A stretch of 8,404 nucleotides of DNA from an uncultured Eubacteriales bacterium (GCA_900549005.1 URMT01000070.1:1-8404), one strand, 5' to 3'; counted from the first letter of the stretch, positions 1-6,712 are shown. Notes: a model not told the origin generated them from the letters alone. Numbers and translations are program-made.

Positions 1-3
1 TTT

Positions 4-140
4 TGTCGGTTTTGCCCGACAGGAGGGGGTTGCCGCTTTCGCGGCAGGGGTATTGCAACAGATTGTAAGGGGCGATTTTACGAGGGCGGATACGGCTTTG
101 CGCCGCGGCGCCCCTCCTCCCGCCGAAACGTTGCGGCGGG
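4..140. repeat. Cluster of four intergenic hairpins
   Basis: The 167 bases downstream of the transporter hold no credible gene but at least four inverted repeats in a row. They are TGTCGG/CCGACA (4-9 with 16-21), TGCCGC/GCGGCA with a 4-nt loop (31-36 with 41-46), AGGGGCG/CGCCCCT (68-74 with 109-115, enclosing the palindrome GCGCCGCGGCGC at 100-111) and CCCGCCG/CGGCGGG (119-125 with 134-140). On the minus strand the second hairpin has a GAAA tetraloop. None is followed by a clear T-run in the direction of the upstream gene, so this is not a textbook terminator. It may be a dispersed intergenic repeat or a 3' end formed by structure. The arms are read directly; the role is unknown. Confidence 0.55.
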
Positions 141-167
141 GAAATTTTTATGCGCCTTTATTTACGC

Positions 168-1916
168 TCAGTCTTTTTTGTTTTTTCTTTCTTCGGCAGC
201 CCTGCGCTTTTCTTCCGCGGCCTGCTTTTTGGCCTCTGCGGCCTTCCTCTTCTCTTCGAGTTTCGCCTGGTACTTGGCCTCTTCCTCTTCGTAGGAAAGG
301 CCCTTCTTTTCGCACCTTGCTTTGAGTTCGGCCTTTCTTGCTTCCTCGGCAAGGCGGTCGTTCTCTTCCTCTTCGAGGCGGAGCCTCTCTTCGGGCTCTA
401 TCCACTCTATGCCTGCGGCCTCTGCCTCCGCCTTCTGGCGGGCAAGTATGGCCTCTCTGTCGGCAGAGAGATGTTTTTCAACGCCGAAGAACAGCACCGT
501 TATCGCACAGAGCGCGTATGCGCCCGTCTCTATCCAGATGTAAGCAACTACGCTGCCGTACGTGCCGATGCTGGTCACGCCGCTGACTATGCCCGTAGCG
601 AGGGGCACGGCGGCTATGAGCACCGAGCTGTAAAGCGACATGCCGAAGCCGTCGCAGCGGAAGCCGTTTTTGGCCTCCATATGGTCGAGGCAGTCTGCAA
701 TCATTGCAAGAATCATATAACCTGCGGGCGACGAGCCGAGGCACTTTAATGCCACGCCCACTGCAACCGCATAGAAATTATCGTACCATATGCCCGCGAT
801 TATGCCGCCTATTACGCCGACAACCATACCCACAAACACTACGGGGCGCTTGCCGAACTTGTTGCACAGGGGCGCTACGAAGAGTATTGCAACCGCCATT
901 GGAACGGCGCCTACAACGCCGAGTATGGTCATTGCAAATTCGGGTTCAAGACCTGCATAAGTTATCGTTTTGGTGAAGGTTTCCATAGAGGCGTTCTTTA
1001 TCGAGCCCGAGAGCTGATAGAGAAGATAGAACACTATGGTTATTACGAAGAACCTGTCGCCGAAGAGCGCCTTGGCCTGCTTTTTGATTGAAGGGCCCTT
1101 TGCCTTGACCTCTTCCGCTTCGGGCGTTGCCGCCTTCACCAAGCTCTCTTCGGTTACGCGCTCGCGGGTGAAGTAGTACTGCGCGGCGCAACCTATGAAG
1201 GTTATTACGCCTATTACTATGAACAGTATGAGGTAGCCGTTTGCCGTGGGAACCATGGGGATTTCGCCGTCTGCGGGAAGTCCCTCCATACCGAGGCTTT
1301 CGGAGTTGGCGAACGCGCCTATTATCATGGGGAACACTATCGAGCCTGCGCCTGCGCCGCCGAGCACCGCCATGTTTACGAGGGAGGCAAGGAAGCCCCT
1401 CTGCTTGCCGTTGCGGGTGGATACGGGCACGAGCGCGCTGTTTGCCGTGTTATACAGCGGGAAAGCGACTGCATAGAACAGGTTATACGCTATAACCAGC
1501 CATATCATTTTAAACGTAGTGTTGTCGGGCATCGGCTGTATGAACATAAGCACGCTTGCCACTGCCAGCACAACCGCCGAAAGCAGGATATACGGCCTTG
1601 CCTTGCCCGCCTTCGTTTTGGTACGCTCTATAATCTGCCCCACGAAAAGGTTGCCCAACACGATTAAAATCGCAGAGAGCATGGGGAAGATTGTAAGGAA
1701 GGTATCTACGCCCGTATTGCCCGCGAGAATTTCTGTCTTGAAGAGCGTGTTGCGGAAATAGGATACGAGATACGTGCCGAACAGGCTGTTTGCCAGAAGG
1801 CCGCAGAACGGGCCTACGAGATAGCCTATCAGGGCCTCGGGCACGATTTTAACGTTTGCCGACTTTACCTTTGTGGAAAGCACGGGATTGTCGAATACGC
1901 TTTTTTTGGCGCTCAT
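168..1916 (-). CDS. GPH-family (MFS_2) sugar:cation symporter-like transporter with C-terminal coiled-coil tail
   Basis: Predicted inner-membrane carrier of the glycoside-pentoside-hexuronide family, relatives of MelB and XynB-type transporters, importing a sugar or small oligosaccharide. About twelve hydrophobic segments span residues 25-478. The family loop after helix 2 is visible at 97-111 (ERTKTKAGKARPYIL), and a second conserved block lies at 405-430 (MIADCLDHMEAKNGFR and onward). A charged central cytoplasmic loop sits at 250-290. Residues 480-582 form an unusual Glu/Lys/Ala-rich, probably coiled-coil cytoplasmic tail; MelB-like relatives are about 450-480 residues. By hand alignment the two MelB cation-site aspartates on helix 2 are Ile85 and Asn89 here, so the coupling ion is uncertain. 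The ATG abuts the TAA of the upstream GH3 gene (TAAATG), with AAGGAGG at 1928-1934, so the two are co-transcribed and probably translationally coupled. The substrate is inferred only from the GH3 partner. Confidence 0.93.
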   Translation of the reverse strand: MSAKKSVFDNPVLSTKVKSANVKIVPEALIGYLVGPFCGLLANSLFGTYLVSYFRNTLFKTEILAGNTGVDTFLTIFPMLSAILIVLGNLFVGQIIERTKTKAGKARPYILLSAVVLAVASVLMFIQPMPDNTTFKMIWLVIAYNLFYAVAFPLYNTANSALVPVSTRNGKQRGFLASLVNMAVLGGAGAGSIVFPMIIGAFANSESLGMEGLPADGEIPMVPTANGYLILFIVIGVITFIGCAAQYYFTRERVTEESLVKAATPEAEEVKAKGPSIKKQAKALFGDRFFVITIVFYLLYQLSGSIKNASMETFTKTITYAGLEPEFAMTILGVVGAVPMAVAILFVAPLCNKFGKRPVVFVGMVVGVIGGIIAGIWYDNFYAVAVGVALKCLGSSPAGYMILAMIADCLDHMEAKNGFRCDGFGMSLYSSVLIAAVPLATGIVSGVTSIGTYGSVVAYIWIETGAYALCAITVLFFGVEKHLSADREAILARQKAEAEAAGIEWIEPEERLRLEEEENDRLAEEARKAELKARCEKKGLSYEEEEAKYQAKLEEKRKAAEAKKQAAEEKRRAAEERKNKKD

Positions 1917-4322
1917 TTATGCCTTAACCTCCTTTTTGCTCTTATCCTTGCTGAGGAAACGGAATATGCCCTTGAAAAGGTGTCCGTTGAACATCATTAT
2001 GAGCGCCTCCATCTGCCTTCTTGACATTCCGCCGAATTTTGCCAGGCCCCTGACGGGCTGGTGCAATACGCCCATAACCAGCGTGTTTGCCAGCGTCTTG
2101 TTGCCGAAGGCGGTAAGCACGCGTATGGCAAAGCGGATTGCGCCCGAGAACAGCCTGCCCACCCAACGCCTGGAATAGCGCAGGTCTGCAACGGTGCAGT
2201 TTTCGTGAATGACCATACGGTTCTTTTTATAGAAATTATAGCCGCTCTTGGGAATTTCTCTGCCGAGGAGCTCTTTGAACTCTTCGTCGCCGACGTGTTC
2301 CACATTGCCCGAATAATACGAGGGCAGCTTTGCCCCGTCGTAAGGGCACTTTTCTTTGGTGCCCGCCCTTGTAACCTCGGTCTGCAACCTTATATCGCGC
2401 GAGCTTGCGGCTATGTAAACGGCGTAGCTTCCCCCTTCAACTTCCCACGAGTTGCTCTCCGTATCGAAGTAGCGGAAAGTTTTGTCGTCGAACGGGATGG
2501 AAACTTTTACGCTTTCGCCCGCCTTTATGAACACCTTTTTGAAGCCTTTGAGCTCCTTGGCGGGGCGGAAAACCTTACCGTCGGGCTTACCGACGTACAT
2601 CTGCGCAATCTCTGCGCCGTCGCAGTCGCCTACATTCTTTATGGTGAACGTCACGCCGTTTTCGTCGGCGGAGAGGTCGGAATATTCAAACTTTGTATAG
2701 GAAAGGCCGAAACCGAACGGGAATTCCACGGGTTTTTCGGTCTTGTCGAAGTAGCGGTAACCCACGTAAGGGCCTTCGCGGTATTCGCAGGTCATCTGCT
2801 TGCCGGGGAAGTAGCTTTCGCTGGCGCAGACGGCTTCGGGAGCCGACCACGTTTCGGCAAGCTTGCCCGAAGGGTTGACCTTGCCGCACACGGCGTCGAG
2901 CACCGCAACCGCGCCCGCCTGGCCCGTGAGGCCTGCGTAAACTATCGCGTCGGCGTCGCGCGCCCAGTCGAGATAAACGGCGCTGCCGCACGCGAGCACG
3001 AGCACAACCTTGCAACCCGCGGCCTTCAATGCCTTGTATACGGCAACCTGGTTTGCGGGCATAGTTATGTCGGGCCTGTCAAGGCCTTCGGCCTCGCTGA
3101 ATTCGTCGAGACCGGCAAAGAGCAGGGTGACGTCGGCCTTCTTGGCGAGGTCTACCGCACGCTCGATATGCACCGTCTTGTGCTTGCCGTACCTTTCGTA
3201 GCCGTCGGCATAGCCTATTACGTCGAAGGGGAATTCGCGCGTGTTTTCCATTGCGCTTTCCAGCTTGGTGGGGTTGACTATCGAAGAACCCGCGCCCTGG
3301 TAGCGGGGCTTGCGGGCAAAGTCGCCCACGATTGCCACGCGCGTTTTGGCGCTTATGGGAAGCACACCCTCGTTTTTGAGCAGAACCACGCACTCGTCGG
3401 CGCAGTCCTTTGCAAGGTCGTGATGGGCCTCTTTATCGAAAGGCTTGCCCTTTTCGCCCTTGGTGGTCTTTTCTATCAGGTCAAGAACGCGCATAACGCA
3501 TTCGTCTACGTACTTTATATCCAGCCTGCCCTCTTCCACGGCCTTGACCACGTCGTCTGCGCCGTAGCGGCAGCCGGGCATTTCGATATCGCTGCCCGCG
3601 ATTGTGGAGGCAACCTTGTTGTTGGTGCCCGCCCAGTCGGAAACGACAACGCCGTCGAAGCCCCATTCGCCGCGGAGTATTTCGCGGAGAAGGTGAACGT
3701 TTTCGTCGGCAAACGCGCCGTTCACCATATTATAGGACGACATCACGGCATAGGGCTTGCCCTCTTTTACGGCTATTTCGAAGCCCGTCAAATAAATCTC
3801 GCGCAGGGTACGCTCGTCCATAACCGAGTCGGTGACCATTCTGCGCTCTTCCTGGCTGTTTGCCGCAAAGTGCTTTATGCAGGAGGCCGTGCCGTTCTTC
3901 TGAATGCCGCGCACGTACGCCGCTGCCATTTTGCCCGCGAGGTAGGGGTCCTCAGAAAAATATTCAAAGTTCCTGCCGCAGCGGGGATTGCGCTTTATGC
4001 ACAGACCCGGGCCGAGCAGCATATTCACTTCTTGCGACGCAGCCTCTTCGCCCAGGGCTTCGCCCATCTTTTCGGCCAGTTCGGTGTTCCAGCTCGAAGC
4101 CATAGACACCGCCGTGGGAAAACACGTTGCCGGCACGCTGGCGTTCAGACCGAGATGGTCGGACGCGGCGGCCTGCTTTCTGAGCCCGTGAGGCCCGTCC
4201 GAAAAGAATATGGACGGAATTCCGAGTTCTTCATACCCCTGCGTGCTCCAAAAATCCTTGCCCGTCAAAAGGTCGGCTTTCTGGCGAAGGGTAAGTTTGT
4301 TAAGTATTTCTTCTTTTTCCAT
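1917..4322 (-). CDS. Glycoside hydrolase family 3 protein (beta-glucosidase-like, cytoplasmic)
   Basis: An 801-residue retaining exo-glycosidase expected to remove a beta-linked sugar from the non-reducing end of imported glycosides. Domains in order: GH3 TIM barrel (about 1-290), alpha/beta GH3_C sandwich (about 305-520), fibronectin-III-like domain (about 565-640), and a tail at 655-801 of the kind seen in clostridial GH3 enzymes. Visible motifs are SDGPHGLRK (41-49), GRNFEYFSEDP (116-126), the sugar-binding KHF at 150-152, ERRM/DERTLREIY (159-177), the nucleophile Asp229 in GFDGVVVSDW, and AEGLDR (411-416), whose Glu412 is the likely acid/base. The start is supported by GGGGG at 4330-4334, 7 nt upstream. 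There is no signal peptide, so it acts in the cytosol, matching the transporter encoded directly downstream. Exact specificity (glucoside, xyloside or other) cannot be told from sequence. Confidence 0.95.
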   Translation of the reverse strand: MEKEEILNKLTLRQKADLLTGKDFWSTQGYEELGIPSIFFSDGPHGLRKQAAASDHLGLNASVPATCFPTAVSMASSWNTELAEKMGEALGEEAASQEVNMLLGPGLCIKRNPRCGRNFEYFSEDPYLAGKMAAAYVRGIQKNGTASCIKHFAANSQEERRMVTDSVMDERTLREIYLTGFEIAVKEGKPYAVMSSYNMVNGAFADENVHLLREILRGEWGFDGVVVSDWAGTNNKVASTIAGSDIEMPGCRYGADDVVKAVEEGRLDIKYVDECVMRVLDLIEKTTKGEKGKPFDKEAHHDLAKDCADECVVLLKNEGVLPISAKTRVAIVGDFARKPRYQGAGSSIVNPTKLESAMENTREFPFDVIGYADGYERYGKHKTVHIERAVDLAKKADVTLLFAGLDEFSEAEGLDRPDITMPANQVAVYKALKAAGCKVVLVLACGSAVYLDWARDADAIVYAGLTGQAGAVAVLDAVCGKVNPSGKLAETWSAPEAVCASESYFPGKQMTCEYREGPYVGYRYFDKTEKPVEFPFGFGLSYTKFEYSDLSADENGVTFTIKNVGDCDGAEIAQMYVGKPDGKVFRPAKELKGFKKVFIKAGESVKVSIPFDDKTFRYFDTESNSWEVEGGSYAVYIAASSRDIRLQTEVTRAGTKEKCPYDGAKLPSYYSGNVEHVGDEEFKELLGREIPKSGYNFYKKNRMVIHENCTVADLRYSRRWVGRLFSGAIRFAIRVLTAFGNKTLANTLVMGVLHQPVRGLAKFGGMSRRQMEALIMMFNGHLFKGIFRFLSKDKSKKEVKA
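1928..1934 (-). promoter_or_regulatory. Ribosome binding site of the transporter inside the GH3 gene
   Basis: AAGGAGG on the minus strand lies within the last codons of the GH3 gene, 11 nt before the transporter ATG. It fixes the start at 1916 and, with the TAAATG junction, supports coupled translation of the two genes. Confidence 0.8.
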
Positions 4323-4420
4323 TGCCTATCCCCCGTTTTTTATAGTTTAGTAATCGTGAAATACGGCCGCTGCCGCTAAAAAAAAGCGCGACTTTGCGGC
4401 TGATTTTAAATTCCGTGAAA

Positions 4421-4449
4421 ATTCTATCACTTCGGGCGGCGAAGCACAA
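4421..4449 (-). promoter_or_regulatory. Promoter of the GH3-transporter operon
   Basis: On the minus strand TTGTGC (4444-4449) and TAGAAT (4421-4426) are separated by exactly 17 bp, a good sigma-70/sigA match. The start point would be near 4414, giving a leader of about 92 nt before the GH3 ATG. The -10 lies inside a palindrome-like sequence (4416-4429), suggesting an operator. Confidence 0.7.
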
Positions 4450-4486
4450 CCCATTTAGCATAAAATGTCATATTCAAGGCATAAAC

Positions 4487-4528
4487 TGCAAAATATTTGC
4501 ATTTTGTAGCCCGAAAATGCAAATTGCA
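4487..4528. promoter_or_regulatory. Candidate regulator-binding region with TGCAAA repeats upstream of the GH3 promoter
   Basis: An 11-bp perfect inverted repeat, ATTTGCATTTT (4495-4505) with AAAATGCAAAT (4514-4524), has an 8-nt spacer. It overlaps a second inverted pair, TGCAAA-ata-TTTGCA (4487-4501). It sits about 45-75 bp upstream of the -35 box, where an activator would bind. No regulator gene is in the window, so the role is inferred from position and symmetry. Confidence 0.4.
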
Positions 4529-4617
4529 CGCAAACATATTCCGCCTGCGCAGCCCCTCATTTCCCCTTCCGTTCCGCGGCGCACTTGTGCCTTTATATAT
4601 ATATTTTATCGCGGAAG

Positions 4618-4650
4618 AAAAAAAGAACGGGACCTGCGCCGCAGGCCCCG
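4618..4650 (-). terminator. Rho-independent terminator of the purine permease gene
   Basis: On the minus strand a 10-bp stem (4650-4641 with 4637-4628, including one G-U wobble at 4646/4632) with a 3-nt loop is followed by UUC and seven Us (4618-4624). It lies about 60 nt after the permease stop codon and shields the GH3 operon from read-through. Confidence 0.8.
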
Positions 4651-4663
4651 CATAAAAATTTCC

Positions 4664-4687
4664 CCGCGCGGCAGGCCTGCCGCGCGG
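4664..4687. repeat. 24-bp perfect GC-rich palindrome
   Basis: CCGCGCGGCAGG followed directly by its reverse complement, lying between the permease stop and its terminator. On the minus strand it is followed by a 19-nt core (4649-4667) that overlaps its last bases and recurs at 136-154 next to another GC hairpin. It may be an additional terminator stem or part of a dispersed repeat. Confidence 0.6.
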
Positions 4688-4711
4688 CACAAAGACATTG
4701 ACAGACAGAAG

Positions 4712-6307
4712 TCAGACAGAGCTTATAAGGAAGGTTACGAGGAAGATTGCACCTATAACCCAGGTTGCAACCGAAACCTGCTTTATCTTGCCCGTGCATA
4801 CCCTTACCAATATGTAAGTGATTATGCCCATTCCTATGCCCTTGGAGATGGAATAGCCGAGGAGCATTACCATAAACGTCATAAATGCGACGATTGCGTC
4901 GGCGGCGTCGTTCCAGTCTACCTTGGTAACCGAGCTCATCATAAGAACGCCCACCCAGATGAGCGCCGTTGCCGTTGCGCAGCGGGGAATGAGCTGGGCT
5001 ATGGGGCTTAAAAACATCGCTATGATGAAGCATATGCCCGTTACAAGCGCCGTGAAGCCCGTCTTGCCGCCTGCGGCCACGCCCGAGGAAGATTCAACGA
5101 AGGTGGTTACCGTAGAGGTACCGGCTATCGCGCCCGTGCAGGTGGCTATCGCGTCGGCGAGCATCATCTTTTCCATACGTATGGGTGTGCCGTCTTTATC
5201 GAGAAGGTTGCCCTTGGAGCACGCGCCGTAAAGGGTGCCTATGGTATCGAACATATCTATCATACAGAGCGATATGGCAGAAACTATCAGCACGACTACG
5301 AGCGAGCCGGCGGAGTTGCCATCGGTGCCGAGGTAGTGCGAGAAGTCGAAGCCTTCATAGAACACGGCGCCAACAGAATCTTTGCCCCACGCGGCAAACG
5401 CGCCGAGGGGGTTGGATATGCTTACGTCGTCGAACATTGCGGCAGCGGCGGCCACGTCGCAGCCGTAGGCTATGCCCGCGAGCACGTAATAGAGCACCGC
5501 CGAACCCAAAAGACCCCACAATATGGCGCCTTTAACGTTCTTTTTAGAGAGAACGGCTATGGCAATTACGCCTGCAATAGCCACGATTGCGGGCATCATT
5601 CCGCCCACCGTTCCCGCATTGTAAGTCATAAATTCGCCCGAGCCGAGCACGTTGAACGATACGAAGCCCGTCAGGGTGCTGTCGTTTTTGACAATGACGC
5701 CCGCCTGCTGCATACCTATGAAGGCGATGAACAGGCCTATGCCCACGGGCACCGCGTGGCGCACCGCCGCGGGAATGGCCTCGAAAATCTTCTTCCTGAG
5801 TCCCGTTACCGTGAGAAGCAGGAAAATAACGCCGTCCAGAAGTACGAATACCATCGTGTTGGCGTAAGTCAGCCCCGTTGAAGCATTGAGCAGGGTATAC
5901 ACTATGAACGCGTTGATTCCCATACCCGAAGCCTGCGCAAGCGGCATTTTGGCGAGGAACGCCATTAAAAGGGTACCCACTATCGCGCCGATTGCCGTAG
6001 CTATGTACGCTGCGCCGTAGGGGTCGTCGCTGCCCGTGATTACGCCCTGGAACATACCCGCGTTGACCATAAGTATGTATACCATAGCCATAAACGTGGT
6101 CAGGCCCGCAACTATCTCCGTGCGGTAGTTGGAACCGCTCCTTGTAATGCCGAACCACTCGTCAACCTTGCCCCAGAAGCCCTTGCGGGGTTGGGGCGAG
6201 AGAGCCGACGCCTCGGCCTGCGCCTGCTCTGCGGGCGCCGCGTCCTGCACGTCTGCGGGGACTTCGGACTGCTCCTCAAAGCCGTCCTGCCTGATTTCGT
6301 CAGACAT
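4712..6307 (-). CDS. NCS2-family purine nucleobase permease (AzgA/PbuG type)
   Basis: A 531-residue inner-membrane carrier predicted to import adenine, hypoxanthine or guanine by cation symport. Family signatures are clear: WFGIT then YRTEIVAGLTTFMAMVYIL (51-79), GMGINAF (128-134), the VLLDGVIFLLLTVTGLRKKIF region (155-175), IDMFDTIGTLYG (350-361), and ESSSGVAAGGKTG (405-417), which carries substrate-site residues in this family. The start at 6307 is chosen because GGGAGG (6315-6320) lies 7 nt upstream; the longer reading from 6355 would begin upstream of that site. The first roughly 42 residues form an acidic, Ala/Glu/Gln-rich, probably disordered cytoplasmic extension, longer than usual. 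It is a single-gene unit with its own promoter and terminator. Which purine is carried cannot be read from the sequence. Confidence 0.94.
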   Translation of the reverse strand: MSDEIRQDGFEEQSEVPADVQDAAPAEQAQAEASALSPQPRKGFWGKVDEWFGITRSGSNYRTEIVAGLTTFMAMVYILMVNAGMFQGVITGSDDPYGAAYIATAIGAIVGTLLMAFLAKMPLAQASGMGINAFIVYTLLNASTGLTYANTMVFVLLDGVIFLLLTVTGLRKKIFEAIPAAVRHAVPVGIGLFIAFIGMQQAGVIVKNDSTLTGFVSFNVLGSGEFMTYNAGTVGGMMPAIVAIAGVIAIAVLSKKNVKGAILWGLLGSAVLYYVLAGIAYGCDVAAAAAMFDDVSISNPLGAFAAWGKDSVGAVFYEGFDFSHYLGTDGNSAGSLVVVLIVSAISLCMIDMFDTIGTLYGACSKGNLLDKDGTPIRMEKMMLADAIATCTGAIAGTSTVTTFVESSSGVAAGGKTGFTALVTGICFIIAMFLSPIAQLIPRCATATALIWVGVLMMSSVTKVDWNDAADAIVAFMTFMVMLLGYSISKGIGMGIITYILVRVCTGKIKQVSVATWVIGAIFLVTFLISSV

Positions 6308-6314
6308 AAAAAAA

Positions 6315-6320
6315 CCTCCC
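6315..6320 (-). promoter_or_regulatory. Ribosome binding site deciding the permease start
   Basis: GGGAGG followed by seven Ts and ATG. It supports initiation at MSDEIRQ rather than at the methionine 16 codons further upstream. Confidence 0.85.
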
Positions 6321-6335
6321 AAAAATTTGTCTTTC

Positions 6336-6389
6336 GTGCAAACGGGGCGCGGCAATATTATTTTTGCACCGTTTTCACCCTGTTTTCAC
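6336..6389 (-). promoter_or_regulatory. Structured leader of the permease mRNA with repeats
   Basis: The leader between promoter and start codon (about 90 nt) contains the inverted repeat GTGCAAA/TTTGCAC (6336-6342 with 6363-6369, 20-nt loop). It also contains two direct copies of GTGAAAAC on the minus strand (6371-6378 and 6382-6389) with an 11-bp period, as for protein sites on one helix face. I see no conserved purine-riboswitch core. The regulatory role is inferred. Confidence 0.35.
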
Positions 6390-6404
6390 AATTTAATTGT
6401 TTTA

Positions 6405-6433
6405 ATCTTACCACAGCTTTTGCAAAAAGGCAA
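6405..6433 (-). promoter_or_regulatory. Promoter of the purine permease gene
   Basis: TTGCCT (6428-6433) and TAAGAT (6405-6410) are 17 bp apart on the minus strand. The spacer contains the palindrome TTTTGCAAAA (6418-6427), a position where a repressor would block polymerase. The start point would be near 6398. Confidence 0.7.
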
Positions 6434-6479
6434 CAGTAAGCGCGGATAAAAATTTTTTTATGCAGGATATGCAAAAAAA

Positions 6480-6655
6480 GATTTCTCCGCTTCACTCACT
6501 TCGTTCGTTTCGGTCGAAATGACAGAAAACGGGGCAATGCTTACAGTCGGAATGATATTTTTAATTACTGTGTCATTCCGACAGAGCGAAACCCCTGCCC
6601 TACCCCCTACCCTGTCATTTCGACTAAGTGAGCGGAGCGAACGCACGGAGAAATC
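6480..6655. repeat. Nested inverted-repeat element (non-coding)
   Basis: The outer ends GATTTCTCCG (6480-6489) and CGGAGAAATC (6646-6655) are perfect inverted repeats. Imperfect inner arms of about 35 nt follow, ending in TCGAAATGACA (6514-6524) and TGTCATTTCGA (6613-6623). In the centre is a second inverted repeat, GTCGGAATGA (6546-6555) with TCATTCCGAC (6573-6582), itself a diverged version of the arm ends. No ORF in it resembles a transposase, so it would be a non-autonomous dispersed repeat. Short repeats containing TGTCATTTCGA and GGAGAAATC occur in intergenic regions of various bacteria; that link is from memory and unverified. Confidence 0.75.
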
Positions 6656-6664
6656 TCGTACGGC

Positions 6665-6712
6665 AAAAAAAGCGCGGTGCGCGCGGAAGAGTTTATTCCG
6701 CGCGCACCGCGC
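6665..6712 (-). terminator. Strong Rho-independent terminator of the cyuA unit
   Basis: A 17-bp perfect stem (6672-6688 with 6696-6712, almost all G-C) with a 7-nt loop is followed on the minus strand by seven Ts (6665-6671). It closes the transcript carrying cyuA and the small cysteine-rich ORF, about 115 nt after the latter's stop. That 115-nt stretch holds only a smaller hairpin (6743-6757). Confidence 0.88.

Noticed and set aside
2061..4379. 772-codon plus-strand ORF covering the whole GH3 gene
   Set aside because: It is codon-for-codon in register with GH3 on the opposite strand. It stays open because GH3 avoids TTA, CTA and TCA codons; the protein has no recognisable domains, and GH3 has clear catalytic motifs.
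4591..4610. TATA-rich stretch as an additional promoter
   Set aside because: No paired -35 element at a suitable distance on either strand and no gene for it to drive; the promoter at 4421-4449 is sufficient.
4394..5011. 205-codon plus-strand ORF across the GH3 promoter region and the permease 3' end
   Set aside because: It crosses a promoter, a terminator and a palindrome and is antisense to the permease; no coding signature.
6308..6355. Longer start for the purine permease at 6355
   Set aside because: The GGGAGG site at 6315-6320 lies inside this extension and points to the ATG at 6307; the added residues are not family-like.
6458..6646. 62-codon minus-strand ORF
   Set aside because: It lies within the nested inverted-repeat element and translates repeat arms; no ribosome binding site or family resemblance.
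6480..6655. CRISPR array or IS element
   Set aside because: No regularly spaced direct repeats and no transposase; the structure is a nested inverted repeat only.
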